From: Balaenoptera acutorostrata
Lineage: Eukaryota; Chordata; Mammalia; Artiodactyla; Balaenopteridae
Length of the DNA stretch: 64,000 nucleotides
Assembly (NCBI RefSeq): GCF_949987535.1
Contig: NC_080069.1
Coordinates: 48,907,269 to 48,971,268 of the forward strand
Direction of reading: 5' to 3'
Shown: piece after piece, positions 34,325 to 45,654 of the stretch
Numbering within the stretch: the stretch's first letter is position 1
Layout: the number at the start of each line of letters is the position of its first letter
Position numbers and translations under genes: made by a program
Notes under the pieces: model-generated
Databases searched by the model: none
What the model was told of the DNA's origin: nothing
Seen by the model: only the letters and a program-made list of their open reading frames with translations

Positions 34325-34880
34325 CTGTAATAAAATCTTTTTCTTTGAAATAACTTTAAACTTACAGAAAAGCTGCAAAGATATAGTACAGAGAGTTCAC
34401 ACATACCCTTCACTCAGATTCCCGTAACGTTTATAGTTTTCAAAACCACAGTACAATGATCAAACTAGGAAATTAATATTAGTATGCTCCTATCAGCTGA
34501 ACTAAAGACTTCTTCACTTTTCAGTTTCCCCCTTATATCCCTTTGCAGTTCCACAAACCAGTTAGGATCTCACATTGCATATAGCTGCTGTGTCCTTCGT
34601 CTTCTCCAAGCTGCGACAGTTCCTGAGTCTTTCCATATCTTTCGCTACTTGATAATTTTCATACTCGTGGTCCTAAATGTATATTTAAATGCACAGATTT
34701 TTCAGCAAGAAGAGCCTTCTCTGGTGGGTAACCCATCTCTTGAATCACCTCCAGTCATTAAGGAGAAGTGACTGTGGCATCGTGATTTGCTGAAGCAGAG
34801 CCTCATACCAGTGTTAGGCTGTTCAGAATGCATCACTTCTAAAAGTTTTGTATGGAGCTCCTTAGTCTGAAATTGAATGT
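34325..34880 (+). mobile_element. Old L1M-type 3'-UTR fragment
   Basis: It follows a well-known L1 3'-UTR order: 'aactttaaacttacagaaaa', 'gctgcaaagatatagtacag', 'aaccacagtacaatgatcaa', 'gcgacagttcctgagtcttt', then a 'tttgctgaagcagagcc' region. The middle is partly deleted compared with fuller copies. No coding part remains. Confidence 0.75.
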
Positions 34881-35129
34881 ATATTTACTTCTATTTTCCC
34901 TCTTTCCCTTTTCAGCAAGTGCCAGCAAAATGCTTGTATAACTACTGGCTTCTTCACAAATTACTGTGAAGAAATGGGATACGGCATTGAGACTTATGAG
35001 CAGAAACAGGAATTCAAAAATCTATAATTATAGAATTAAAAGACTTATTAGCATAAGTGAGAATGACCACAGTATATACAGTAATTCCTAGCATTACTTT
35101 GCCTGTAAACATCGTACCTTCTATTTTAT

Positions 35130-35335
35130 GGAAGGCTGTGTGATTTACAGTGATTCACGCTGTTCATCTCAATCGGCCCTATCAATAGTCCCTATGCAGT
35201 GCAAGGTGGGCATTGCTGCCCCATTTTAAATGTGGGGACATTGAGACTGCAGAAGTAAAGTGAGGTGCCCAATGGAACAAAACTAGTAAGTGCTCCAGCT
35301 GAAGTCTAGTTCTTTTTTCCAGTATATAATGAAAA
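35130..35335 (-). mobile_element. MIR SINE fossil, inverted
   Basis: Inverted MIR order in decayed form: 'gctgccccattttaaatgtg', 'gggacattgagactgcagaa', and 'gcccaatggaacaaaactag' followed by 'taagtgctccagctgaagtc'. Confidence 0.6.
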
Positions 35336-36889
35336 CTTTTGAAAAGCAAGCTTTGAAACAGTAATATGTAAAACATCTTCCCCATAATACTTCAGCATAA
35401 AGGCTGAAGAGCCAAGTGTCATCCAATTTAGAAAAGGATAAGCAAATTGATGATTGCTATGGAGGCACTTACACACTTCCTTGCTTGTGAAGTTGGGGGT
35501 GATGCTGAAAGCTATAAAAGTTAAAGGTAATCATGAGCCAACACTTAACATATTTTCTAAGTAGTAACAAAAACATAACATGATTCACATCAAATTGGGG
35601 AAAAAAATGGTTCAAAATGCTATTAGAAAAGGTAGGGGGAGAGGAAGTTCAATGGGAGAATCAGACTCAATCAGCCTTTGATCGGAAAAGGTCACTTTGA
35701 AAAATGGGGCAAAATAAAACATAAAAATCATGAATATAACACTTGTTAATAAGGAGGAAAATCAGAGATGACAAATGCAGGTAGGAGACCTACAAGATTA
35801 AAAATAGTACAAAGATGTAGTTTATTACCAATCACAAAGAAGAAAAAAAAATTCAGTTTAACTCCTGCAGAAAAATCTAAAGCCACTGATCATTTTTCTT
35901 CCAGAATTGAAAATATGTATACTTGAAGGGATCTTCTGCTATCTCTAGATGCAGCCAATATTGCAAAATTGTTGGAAAATAAACAGGAAGACTTGAATCT
36001 GTCCCACACTTAATGACAGAGTTCTGTTTTTCTTTAAAATGACCTGAAAACTTGGGGGGAAAAATTGGGGCTGATAGTACACAGGAGCCTGGTTTCTAAG
36101 AAATGACTGGGGGATTAGTGGGGAGAAGGGATATACTTCAAAAGAATTACAAGAAGAAAACAACTCCTGGTTAACCAGAAGGCCTTTGATGGAAGGGCCT
36201 GTGGAACGCTCATAGTCTAAAGAATGCTAGAGTAACACCCTACTGCGAGACAAAATCTCGTGTACAAAACATGGCGACTGGACTCTCAGAAATATAGAAT
36301 CAGAGATGTAGCAAGGCTGCCATTGGTTGAGAACAACAGATTATCTATACATTAATACTCTTGCTCTCCCGAGGAGCAATCAGAGGAGAAAAATAAATGC
36401 AAAGGAGACAAAGGCTGGTAAACCATTTTCATAGCCATTACCCTCCCCTGGGTAAGCCCTCATTTTCAGCAATCATCTCAATAAAGATCAACAGAGAATG
36501 CTCATCAGATTATTTTTTAAAATAGCAAATACGTTAACAGAAGTATGATAATGAAAAGAAATGGGCTTGTGACAGATGGAACTACTGAGAGGAAATTCTG
36601 CAGAGATAAGTGTACTATGCTAAAGGTAGACCCAGGAAACCAGATGCACAAGTTACGGGAAGATAAGTAAGAGTGGTATATCGTATAGGAAAATGAACTT
36701 GGCTACAAGCTCAATGTCAGTCTACCTTTATTTAACACAATGATTCTTAATTTTGGGGGGTCAAGGATTCCTTTGAGAGCATGATAAAAATTAAGTACCT
36801 CACCTTAGAAACAAGTACATTTTGCACTTAGTTGGGAAGCTCACAGAGGGCCGATAGGGCATCAGTGTATAGTTGGTGGTTTAAAACAT
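35336..36889. other. Non-coding stretch, no gene recognised
   Basis: About 1.5 kb in which I recognised neither exon nor repeat. Confidence 0.4.
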
Positions 36890-37095
36890 GGGACTTGCTC
36901 TAAATGAATCTCAAGTCAGTCCAGGATCCAATTCTGTCTCTACCACTCACTTTCTTATTATGCCTTTCAAAAAGTAACATTATCACCGCTTGAAAGATGA
37001 AAGTTTCCTCGTCTTTCAAGAGGTGATAACAACAGCAGTACCTACACCCCTCCAGGGTTACTGTAAGTGATTCACAAGATAAAGCACCAGGAGCT
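36890..37095 (+). mobile_element. MIR SINE fossil with internal hairpin
   Basis: MIR order: 'atgaatctcaagtcagtcca', 'attctgtctctaccactcac', 'gataacaacagcagtaccta' and 'tccagggttactgtaagtg'. The middle, where MIR normally has its 'tcatctgtaaaatgggg' segment, holds a 16-bp inverted repeat (36985-37000 and 37009-37024). Confidence 0.7.
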
Positions 37096-37475
37096 TTTTG
37101 GTATCTTTGTTATATTTTTATTACACTGAAAATATGGTAATATATTTTGTTATAGGTATGTTTTATTATATGTTTTATATTGGCAAAGTCAGTTGCTACC
37201 TTATGCAACTTTTCAGTAACTTTTAAGTTTAGTATACAAGGCAGAAGAGGGGATTGTTCCCCTGGGATCAGTTGCCACTTGGAATAATTCCTGGAACCTT
37301 GAGTTCTGATCTGGGCATCTCATGTTACAAGGGACAGCTAGAACACAAGCACGGGAGGCCAGGCAGGATGGTGAGGGAATGTGCAATCAAGGCATAGGAA
37401 GACACATGCAAGAACTAATCATAGTTAGCTTAGATGGAAGAACTAAGTATATTTAGGCTAAAGAACAGATGATTT

Positions 37476-37783
37476 GGGGCTTCCCTGGTGGCGCAGTGGT
37501 TGAGAATCTGCCTGCCAATGCAGGGGACATGGGTTCGAGCCCTGGTCTGGGAGGATCCCACATGCCGAGGAGCAACTAGGCCTGTGAGCCACAACTATTG
37601 AGCCTGCGCGACTAGAGGCTGTGCTCCGCAACAAGAGAGGCCACGATAGTGAGAGGCCCGCGCACCGCGATGAAGAGTGGCCCCCGCTTGCCACAACTAG
37701 AGAAAGTCCTTGCACAGAAACGAAGACCCAACACAGCCAAAAATAAATAAATAAATAAATATAAAAAATTAAAAAAAAAGAAA
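37476..37783 (+). mobile_element. CHR-type SINE, young long subfamily
   Basis: Intact A box TGGCGCAGTGG and B box GGTTCGAGCCC, with the young-subfamily body carrying several private changes (tgccgaggagcaact, gactagaggctg). An (AAAT)n tail is followed by an A-rich stretch. The target-site duplication is a perfect 16-mer, aaagaacagatgattt (37460-37475 and 37784-37799). Confidence 0.96.
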
Positions 37784-37964
37784 AAAGAACAGATGATTTA
37801 ACCAAATTCAAATACTTTAAAAGTTGTGGTGGAAGAAAAGGAATTGTTCTGAATAATTCCAGGGGTCAAAATTTGGGCCAGTAGAGAAAGAACTTTCAAG
37901 TGAATATAAAGAAGAATTCTTAGCAACTAAAAGCTGATATTTCTTTATCACTGAAAGGTCAACA

Positions 37965-38425
37965 TATTCAGCAAACATTTATCGAGCATCTCCTCTGCCC
38001 CAGAGACCATGCAAGGTACTGGGAATATGAAGATGAGTAAGACACAGACCTTGTTCCTTTAACAGGCTCCCAGTTTGGAGGGAGAAACTAAGAAAATACA
38101 TAACTGCAATATAAACAGAGGCAATTGTATCCTCTGGAGAACAAGGCAGGGCACCTCCCTAGCCTGAGGGAAGTGGCCTGATGGAGGTGGCACTAGAGTT
38201 GAGACATAATGGATGAAGAGAAACAAGCCAGGTGGCCAGGCAGGCTAGGCAGAGGGCACAGGCACAGAGGTCAGAAACAGCATGCTGTGTCCAAGGAGTG
38301 TTGGGCGCAAAGGACAAGGCAGAGAGGAGAGGGAGAAAAGAACTTTGATGTGATCCTTTGGACAAAGCCATTAAAGGATTTTAAGCAGAGAAGTACCCTG
38401 GTCAGATCTGTGCTTTAGATAAAGA
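37965..38425 (+). mobile_element. Ancient interspersed repeat, family not named
   Basis: It starts like many old repeats ('agcaaacatttatcgagcat', 'accatgcaaggtactgggaa'), then runs through 'aagccattaaaggattttaa', 'gcagagaagtaccctggtca' and 'gatctgtgctttaga'. The same text order recurs at 51590-52140 and 52400-53420. I know this pattern as a common mammalian repeat but cannot name its family safely. Confidence 0.55.
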
Positions 38426-38739
38426 CGTATCATTACTGAAATGTTTGAGGTGAGAGCTGGTGGCCCATATCCCATACTCGTGATAGTTCTGTATCTCCTC
38501 CAAGTAAGTAAAGAGCTTCATAACAGTTCAATGTTTTTTTCAATGGGTTAGCCATGTGTAATACAAGAATGTCTCAAACAGGATACTTGTTTGGGATGTT
38601 GAAGGAAGACTGGAAATCTAAAGGAAAACTAAGAGACTGCGGTAAGAATCCAAGAGATATGAGGGCCTGCGTTAGGTATGGGAGATGGAATTGAGGCTCT
38701 CAAGGGCCTTTCCAAAGCTCAAACTCTATGCAGTGTGGC
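38426..38739. other. Non-coding stretch, no gene recognised
   Basis: Nothing identifiable. Confidence 0.4.
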
Positions 38740-38890
38740 CTTGAAACCATCACAGAATTCTATGGTTGTAAAGGACAGGGAGACCGTCTCATCCAGCTCT
38801 TCCATTGTAGAAAGTAAACCCCAGGAAGAGACAGTGGCTTTCTGACTTCCCCAAATAGCCAGTTGATGAAAGAGTTGAGGACAGGACACA
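38740..38890 (+). mobile_element. L3/CR1-like or related old LINE fragment
   Basis: The phrase 'cacagaattctatggttgta' followed by 'aaggacagggagaccgtctc', 'atccagctcttcc' and later 'cccaggaagagacagtggct' follows the amniote L3/CR1 3' region (gaatcatagaat... gaggtcatctagtcca...). Heavily decayed. Confidence 0.5.
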
Positions 38891-39124
38891 AAACCCTGAA
38901 AAGCACCATCTATCAAACTTGATCCAGTGAGTGACCTTTTGTTCTACCATACCACTCAAATTTTATTAAATCATTTTTTTCAGCAAATATACTTTCTACC
39001 AAAATAGGGTTCCGAGAAGTAAGCTGTTTATCAAAAGGAAATGAGCATAGAATTTAAATGTTGCCATGGATCACAGATATCTTATGAAACAAGAAGGGTC
39101 TCCTATTTAAGCCTTCCAAGGTGG

Positions 39125-39310
39125 CAGGAAGAGCACAGACTGATCCAAAGCTGAGTTCCACACTTGCCAACAGAGTGACATTGAGAAGAGCACTTACCCT
39201 CTGAAGTCCGGTTTCCTCATCTGTAAAGTGAAGAAATAATGCTTATCTTAAGGAGTTTTAGGTATATAAAGTGCCTTCATGGTCCTTGGAGTTCAACAAA
39301 TGCTAGGCAG
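39125..39310 (+). mobile_element. MIR SINE fossil
   Basis: MIR order: 'gacattgagaagagcactta', 'ccggtttcctcatctgtaaa', 'gtgaagaaataatgcttatc' and 'ggagttcaacaaatgctag'. This is the first of five MIRs within 2.8 kb. Confidence 0.8.
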
Positions 39311-39411
39311 GTCCTATGTCTTTCTGTTCTCTTTCCTGTCCCCTCCCCACCAAGACCCGTAAGGAGAAGTTACCCACCAGCTCCAGCTGACCAGAGACAG
39401 TAAAGGGGTTA

Positions 39412-39635
39412 GAATTTGGCCACTGGTATCAGGCCAACTAAGTGATAACACTTGGCCTTGTGTGAACTTGGGCACATCCTTTAATCTCTCTGAGACTATT
39501 TATAAATCTATGATAATCTGAAGAAAACTATTCCTACCCTGTAGGGTTGTTGTGAGGATTGAATAAGCGAAATACATGAAAGGTGTTTAGAGCTGAGCCT
39601 GACGTATAGCAAACATACGAGCAATTGCTGTGATT
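39412..39635 (+). mobile_element. MIR SINE fossil
   Basis: MIR order: 'gaacttgggcacatccttta', 'atctctctgagactatttat', 'ctaccctgtagggttgttgt', 'gaggattgaataagcgaaat' and 'agagctgagcctgacgtata'. Confidence 0.85.
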
Positions 39636-40194
39636 ATGTTGACTTTACATGCAGAGAACCAGGTTACATTGACTGCAATTTCCTTTGTCTCCTTAACCTC
39701 CTTGTTAATGATCTCCTCATTCATGCACAACTTCATCTTCAAGAAAATAGTTGCATGCATTTCTCTTCAGACATGGAAGAAACTGAAAAGCTTTCTCCTA
39801 AAAGTCGCGAAGGTAAATGTGATCAGTGGAGCCAACTGACCATCAGAAATGGAGTAGTGGAAACTTAATATCATCAATTCAAGGTATTGGACGCCCATCC
39901 ATTGATTTGTTCCCTGTCTCTGATTACAAGTCAATATCTCCTTGTCCCTCATTCTACAGGCCAGGGGGACTTCGAAGCACTTCCTATGGACTATGTAGTT
40001 TGATATGCTCCCATGAAGACAGTCAGGTGAGGGTTAGAATTGGCCTTTGAATCATCCTCAATGCCAAGCACAATATATGTACTCAAAACATCCACTGACA
40101 AACCAATCAGTGTAACTCCCTTCATTAAGTGCCGGGTCCTACAGGATTAACTCTAGGGACCACCTCACATTGCATTTGAGAGCACAGTACTGAA

Positions 40195-40435
40195 GTGGAT
40201 GGCAAATGTAGTGAATAAGAGATTGGGCTCCAGAGTGAGAGTATTTGAGTCCTCAGCGATCACCTTTGTAGCTTTAGGCATGTCATTTAACCTCTCTACA
40301 TCTCAGTTTCTTCCTCTATAAAATGAGGATCATAACGGATGAACCTAACTAGTAGGGTTCTCATGAGATAAAGTAAGATAATGCTTGTAAACAATTTAGC
40401 ACCAAGCAAGTGTTCAGTAAATGTGGTGATGATGA
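40195..40435 (+). mobile_element. MIR SINE fossil, nearly full length
   Basis: MIR order: 'agattgggctccagagtgag', 'ttaggcatgtcatttaacct', 'ctctacatctcagtttcttc', 'taaaatgaggatcataacgg', 'gggttctcatgagataaagt' and 'caagtgttcagtaaatgtgg', then a GATGAT patch. Confidence 0.88.
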
Positions 40436-40699
40436 TGATGACTATTTCAATTAAAAATATGACTAAGTGCCATTCAATGTTATACTGTTTATGATGCACA
40501 AATAAGAATTCATAAAAGGGGAGAGCAATGTGGCACCAGACAGAGTATTCATCTTAACCACAGGGGAGCTATTTCTTAGAGATATGTCCTAGCTCTAAGA
40601 CAAAGAATAGGTTTAGATCTGCAAAGGGCATCTGCTACGGGCAAACAGCCAGAAGGATATGGATCCCTGAATTCACGGAAGACACGGGAATGAATAAAT

Positions 40700-40932
40700 G
40701 AACAGCTAGAATTTTTTTTTTCAGTTCTTCACAAGTTTATTGTTTCTGTGTCTAAAAATGCATAAAAGCTTCCTGCTTTGGTCACTTCTTTGAGTCTCAT
40801 TTTTATGCAGCTCGTGTATGTATGAAATTTAAATTTGTTTTTGTCCTTTTAATCTGTTTCATGTCAGTTTAATTACTGGACCAGCCGAAAAGCCTAGAAA
40901 GGAAGAAGGGAAAAATCTTCTGCCCCTACAAC
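40700..40932 (+). mobile_element. Old retroelement fragment of uncertain class
   Basis: A T-run at 40711-40720 is followed by 'cacaagtttattgtttctgt', 'gctttggtcacttctttgag', 'tctcattttatgcagct'-like text (here with an extra T), 'tcatgtcagtttaattactg' and 'gaccagccgaaaagcctaga'. I recall this order from an old LTR family but cannot name it. Confidence 0.45.
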
Positions 40933-40999
40933 TCCATGGGTGGGTGTTTCAGTCTGCTACTGAGGGACTCTTATTTCCAGTCTTTAGCTTTTAGTTCTG

Positions 41000-41220
41000 C
41001 AGTTAATAACTTTGTGTATATATCCTTTTATATTTTTTGTCAGTGTGTCTTTGAGATAAATTCTAGAAGTAGGATTATGGGATCCAAGGGTAAATGCACA
41101 TGTGATTTTACTAGATGATGTCAAATTCCCATGGGACATCCCCAGCAGTGATGTATGAGGGAGCTGTCACCTCGAAGCTTCTCTAGTAGACTGCATTATC
41201 AAATGTTTCACAGGTAGAAT
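41000..41220 (+). mobile_element. Old LINE fragment (L1 3'-UTR-like)
   Basis: The phrase 'gtctttgagataaattctag', 'aagtaggattatgggatcca', 'agggtaaatgcacatgtgat' and 'cccagcagtgatgtatgagg' is the common 'ctagaagtggaattgctggg' LINE segment. The degraded copy at 12430-12790 carries the same segment. Confidence 0.6.
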
Positions 41221-41344
41221 TTTGAGTAAGTGCCCAAGGAGACAGAAAAGGGGACATTTCAAAGCCTAGTATGGAAGTGGCAGGTGATTTCAGAAAAGAC
41301 GAGCTACCTGGTGATAATAACTGGCTGATCAAAAACCATGGTGT

Positions 41345-41560
41345 GGGAGGTGAATGTAGACTTTAGTGGCAGACAGACCTAGGTGTGAATCCTCAGACAA
41401 ATTACCTAATATTTTTAAGCCTCACTAGTCTCATCTTTAGAATGGGAACACTTTCACCTTCCTTGCAGAATTATGAGGAGAATTAAATGAGTTATTGAAG
41501 TTAAAATGGTCATCTCAGCATCTGACTCAGTGTCAGCTACTAGGATTATTTGGTGATATT
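41345..41560 (+). mobile_element. MIR SINE fossil
   Basis: MIR order: 'cagacagacctaggtgtgaa', 'tcctcagacaaattacctaa', 'aagcctcactagtctcatct', 'cttgcagaattatgaggaga' and 'attaaatgagttattgaag'. Confidence 0.85.
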
Positions 41561-41694
41561 CTAAGAAAAACAAACACTAAAAGGAGTTATATAAATTTAT
41601 CTGGACAAACACCTAACTTCAGGTGAATCAGGAAAGGCTTTTGTTTAGTGTCCTAAGTCTCATTACTGATTTCTGTAGGAACTTCAATACCTAC

Positions 41695-41935
41695 AATAAA
41701 TGCCAGGTATTATCATTATCATGGGTTACATAGAGCTATCCTGATCTCATTTAATCCTCACACAACCCTGGAACAGGATCATTTTAGTTGTCCATTTTAC
41801 AAACTTTCTTTTAAAAAGCGGTTTAGAAGGATTAGTCACTTGTCCAAGCTCACTGACAGTGAGTGATGGAACAGGGATTTGAACCAGGGCAGTCTGGCTC
41901 CAAAGGCTGTGTGCTTTGTGTACCTCTACAGAATG
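41695..41935 (-). mobile_element. MIR SINE fossil, inverted
   Basis: Inverted MIR order: 'gatctcatttaatcctcaca', 'caaccctggaacaggatcat', 'cacttgtccaagctcactga', 'cagggatttgaaccagggca' and 'gtctggctccaaaggctgtg'. It lies head to head with the plus-strand MIR 135 bp upstream. Confidence 0.9.
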
Positions 41936-43019
41936 CCAGCTGACCTCCTTGAGACCTGAGGACTTGTTCTCCCTGACCCAGACCTGACATGACAGCGTGG
42001 GCCTGCCACCTGGATTCAAGAAAGAAAAACAGCCCTGCAGGGAAAAGTGGACATGATTAGGTACCAGGCTGGATAGAGTAGGTTTGTGCAATTTTCATTT
42101 CACTCTTTCTCTGTAACTTCTCATTTTAATTCATAGCAAACAAACCCCTTAGACTGAAGTGTGCTGCAGATCTGGCCTCTGCTGTAAGAAGTGCTTGTTG
42201 GAGCTATTGTCCTAAACTGGCAGAAACACAGAATGTCTTCAAAAAACAGAATCCTTAAGAGACAGGTCTGGTTGTGCCAGGCGACATTAACTGCACAACC
42301 CAGACTAGCACTATCAATGGCAATCTTGTCTGTAAGCAGAAGAGCTTGCCCCCATAGGTACTACTTAGAGACAATTTGCTTCTTCTCTGGGCCAAAATAA
42401 TTGAAAATCAAATTCTAGAATGTTACAGAAAATCCGAAGAGGATTTGCTAAAGAGTGAGAAAAAGATTAAAGTATTCAACTATTGGTTCTCAATTTTGTT
42501 TTCTTCTCAACTATCTCCACCCATTCTCCCCAGATCTCCTATCATAACCAATCTAACCTTCCTGTTTCTAATTTCTCAAAGGGAGAGCAGGAAGAGGGAG
42601 GGAGTGAGAAAGAGGTAAAAGGAGAAGAGTGGGAGAGCAGGAAGGCACAGAGGAAGAAAGGAAAGAAGAATCAGGGAGGTAGGTGTCTACAGATTTGAGG
42701 TCTTTGTGAGGTCAAACAAGAGATGTAGCTGGGATAACGAAGGGAGCATGAAATAAAGAAAGTTCTCAGGATTTTAGCAGAGGAATATCCTTGTATATTG
42801 ATAAGACCCAAGAGAGTGAGTAGGTTTCAAGTGGGTTGAAATATAGTAATCAGAAACAAAGAAGTGAAGAAATGTGGAGATGAAATCACCCACTCTCTGT
42901 TAGTAGCTAAACATTCGCCAAGAAACCTTGTCCAACCTTACCAGGCACACAAGGCATCTTGTGCCCTGGGCTCCCCTGATGTTTGCAATGGTGTCACGTA
43001 AGGGGAAGGCAGACCTACA
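41936..43019. other. Non-coding stretch with purine-rich patch
   Basis: I recognised no exon. From about 42578 to 42690 the plus strand is strongly purine-rich (GGGAGAGCAGGAAGAGGGAG-like) with occasional T and C interruptions. Confidence 0.5.
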
Positions 43020-43135
43020 TAGTACTGATCACAGTGAAGCAGGTATTTATTTAGATGCTGGACTGAATGCCTTTGGAGCAGAGACTATATTCTATTCATA
43101 TTGTGTATAGTTGGTGTCTAATAAATGCTGGAAAG
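43020..43135 (+). mobile_element. L2 LINE 3' end
   Basis: L2 order: 'aggtatttatttagatgctg', 'gaatgcctttggagcagaga', 'ctatattctattcatattgt' and 'tggtgtctaataaatgctgg'. It runs directly into a purine-rich tract (43128-43190). Confidence 0.7.
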
Positions 43136-44019
43136 GAGGGAAGAAAACAAGGAGGAAGGGAGGGGAAAGAGAAAAGAATGACAAGCAAGAGACATTCAGG
43201 AAGCAACTCTTCATCTCAATCACCTTGAGTCAGATGGTAATTTTGCTCTCAAATCAGCCATTTCATCCTTTCAAATCTCGTATATACTTGCCCTGACAAT
43301 TAGGAAAGAGAAAAAGAGGCAGAGTGATTCATACTGTACCTTTTCACTAAAACGTTTAAAAATTAGCAGTAGCCAAGATTGTGAATAACTGAAACTCAAG
43401 AGCAGATATTATGAACTTAATAAACCATTATCTCTAAAATAATTGTTCTTTTAAAATGAGCTTTTAAAAATGGTTTTATGCCTTTTATGTCCCCATCTGT
43501 CCCATACTAAAATACCCTCAACTCTTTTAACATTTTGTCTTTGAAAGCTTAACTAAAATATTCAGATCAATTACTAAAAAATAGAAAACGCAGTAGTAAA
43601 ATACCTTATGTTTTAGCCATGTTCTTTCTTTTTTGAACTACTTATCTTTGGTCTCCTTTGATTCAGAGGTTGGTAGATCAAGTAGTATCACTCCAGCCCA
43701 CAGATGTGAAAAATGAGGAAAGTATCAGTACACAGTATGTTCATGTCTGATCAAAACTGAAAACCTAGAATCTTGAGTCTGCACTTAGCTCTCTCCCTGC
43801 AGCTACACTGTTCTTTGGATGTGTCTTTTGAAGCAGAGAAAGGAGTAAAATATTTCCCAATTTTTTACATATCAGACATATTCTTACACACACTAATGTC
43901 TTTATAAGATAGATTTTTACTTTTCTCATGCAGTTGTGATTTTCAAACTTCTTTTAGAAGCAGAATCTTTTAATCAAAATTTTTGATAAATGTCATGCCA
44001 AAGCTCTCTATACAAAACA
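43136..44019. other. Non-coding stretch, no gene recognised
   Basis: It begins with a purine-rich tract that follows the L2 tail, then AT-rich sequence without recognised content. Confidence 0.4.
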
Positions 44020-44790
44020 TAAAAGTGTGAGAGGGTGTGGAGAAAAGAGAACCCTCCTGCACTGTTGGTGGGAATGTAAATTGGTGCAGCCACTATGGAG
44101 AACAATCTGGAGGTTCCTTAAAAAACTAAAAATAGAACTACCATATGACCCAGCAATCCCACTACTGGGCATATACCCTGAGAAAACCATAATTCAAAAA
44201 GACACATGCACCCCATGTTTATTGCAGCAATATTTACAATATCCAGGACATGGAAGCAACCTAAATGTCCATTGACAGAGGGATGGATAAAGAAGATGTG
44301 GCACATATATACAATGGAATATTACTCAACCATAAAAAGGAACAAAATTGGATCATCTGTAAAGATATGGATGGACCTAGAGACTGTTATACAGAGTGAA
44401 GTAAGTCAGAAAGAGAAAAACAAATATCATATATTAATGCATATATGTGGAATCTAGAAAAATGGTATAGATGATCTTACTTGCAAAGCAGAAATAGAGA
44501 CACAGACGTAGAGAACAAACATATGGATACCAAGGGGGAAGGGGAGGTGGGATGAATTGGGAGACTGGGATTGACATATATACACTATTGATACTATATA
44601 TAAAATAGGTAACTAATGAGAACCTACTATATAGCACAGGGAACTCTACTCAATGCTCTGTGATGACCTAAATGGGAAGGATATCCAAAAAAGAGGGGAT
44701 ACATGCATACGTATAGCTGATTCACTTTGCTGTACAGTAGAAACTAACACAACATTGTAAACCAACTATACTCCAATTAAAAAAAAAAAC
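44020..44790 (+). mobile_element. L1 3' end with ORF2 C-terminal remnant (first of a pair)
   Basis: A 5'-truncated L1 that keeps the last part of ORF2 and the 3' UTR. The frame from 44027 translates to the conserved ORF2p C-terminal stretch ([20 protein letters not shown], then [17 protein letters not shown]). Near 44213 the frame is broken by a 1-base shift, and the homology continues in another frame (TWKQPKCPLTEGWIKKMW, EYYSTIKRNKIGS) to a stop at about 44455. The 3' UTR ends in 'gtaaaccaactatactccaa' and an A-run at about 44777-44788. It is inactive. A second L1 3' end follows without a gap. Confidence 0.95.
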
Positions 44791-45479
44791 TAAAAATAGA
44801 GCTACCATATGATCCAACAATCCCACTCCGGGCATATATCTGGACAAAACTCTGATTTAAAAAGATACACACACCCCTATCTTCATATAGCACTATTCAC
44901 AATAGCGAAGACATGGAAACAACCTTAATGTCCATTGACAGATGAATGGATAAAGAAGATGTAGCATATACATACAGTGGAATATTACTCAGTCATAAAA
45001 AAGAATGAAATAATGCCATTTGCAGCATGGATGGACTTAGAGATTATTATACTAAGCAAAGTAAATCAGACAGAGAAAGACAAATATCATGACATCACTT
45101 ATACGTGGAATCTAAAAAACATGATACAAATGAACTTATTTACAAAATAGAAATAGATTCACAGACATAGAAAACAAGCTTATGGTTACCAAAGGGGAAA
45201 TGTGGGGGGAGGGATAAATTAGGAATTTGGGTTTAACAGATACACACTACTATATATAAAATTAGATAACCAACAAGGACCTACTGTATAGAATAGGGAA
45301 CTATACTCAATATCTTGAAGTGACCTATAATGGAAAAGAATCTGAAAAAGAATATATACATACACACATACACACACACACACACACATATATGTATATA
45401 TAACTGAATCACTTTTGCTGTATACCTGAAACAGTGTAAATCAACTACACTTCAATTAAAAAATAATAAAATAAAAAAT
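44791..45479 (+). mobile_element. L1 3' end (second of a pair)
   Basis: It begins at a point of ORF2 that also exists inside the first copy: 'taaaaatagagctaccatat' here and 'taaaaatagaactaccatat' at 44127. It then runs through a decayed ORF2 end and a 3' UTR of a different, older-looking variant (gaccaacaaggacctactgt-like, 'actgaatcacttttgctgta', 'gtaaatcaactacacttcaa') to an A-rich tail. It contains a (CA)n patch near 45371-45388. There is no intact frame. Confidence 0.93.
45360..45402 (+). repeat. (CA)n/(TA)n patch inside the second L1
   Basis: About nine uninterrupted CA units lie at 45371-45388, bordered by ATACAT and ATATATGTATATA text within the L1 3' UTR. Confidence 0.9.
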
Positions 45480-45654
45480 AGATCAAAGTGCAGCTGCACT
45501 GGTTGGAACAGAGCTGAGAGAGCTGTTAGGTTTGGGGATAGGGGCCACTGGCGTCAGTCTCAACATCAAACATGAAAAGAGTGTCAGGATGCCACTGACT
45601 GAAGACCCTGTCACAGAGTACGTCTGACTTTGGGCGGAGTAAGAAGGGCAAGGA

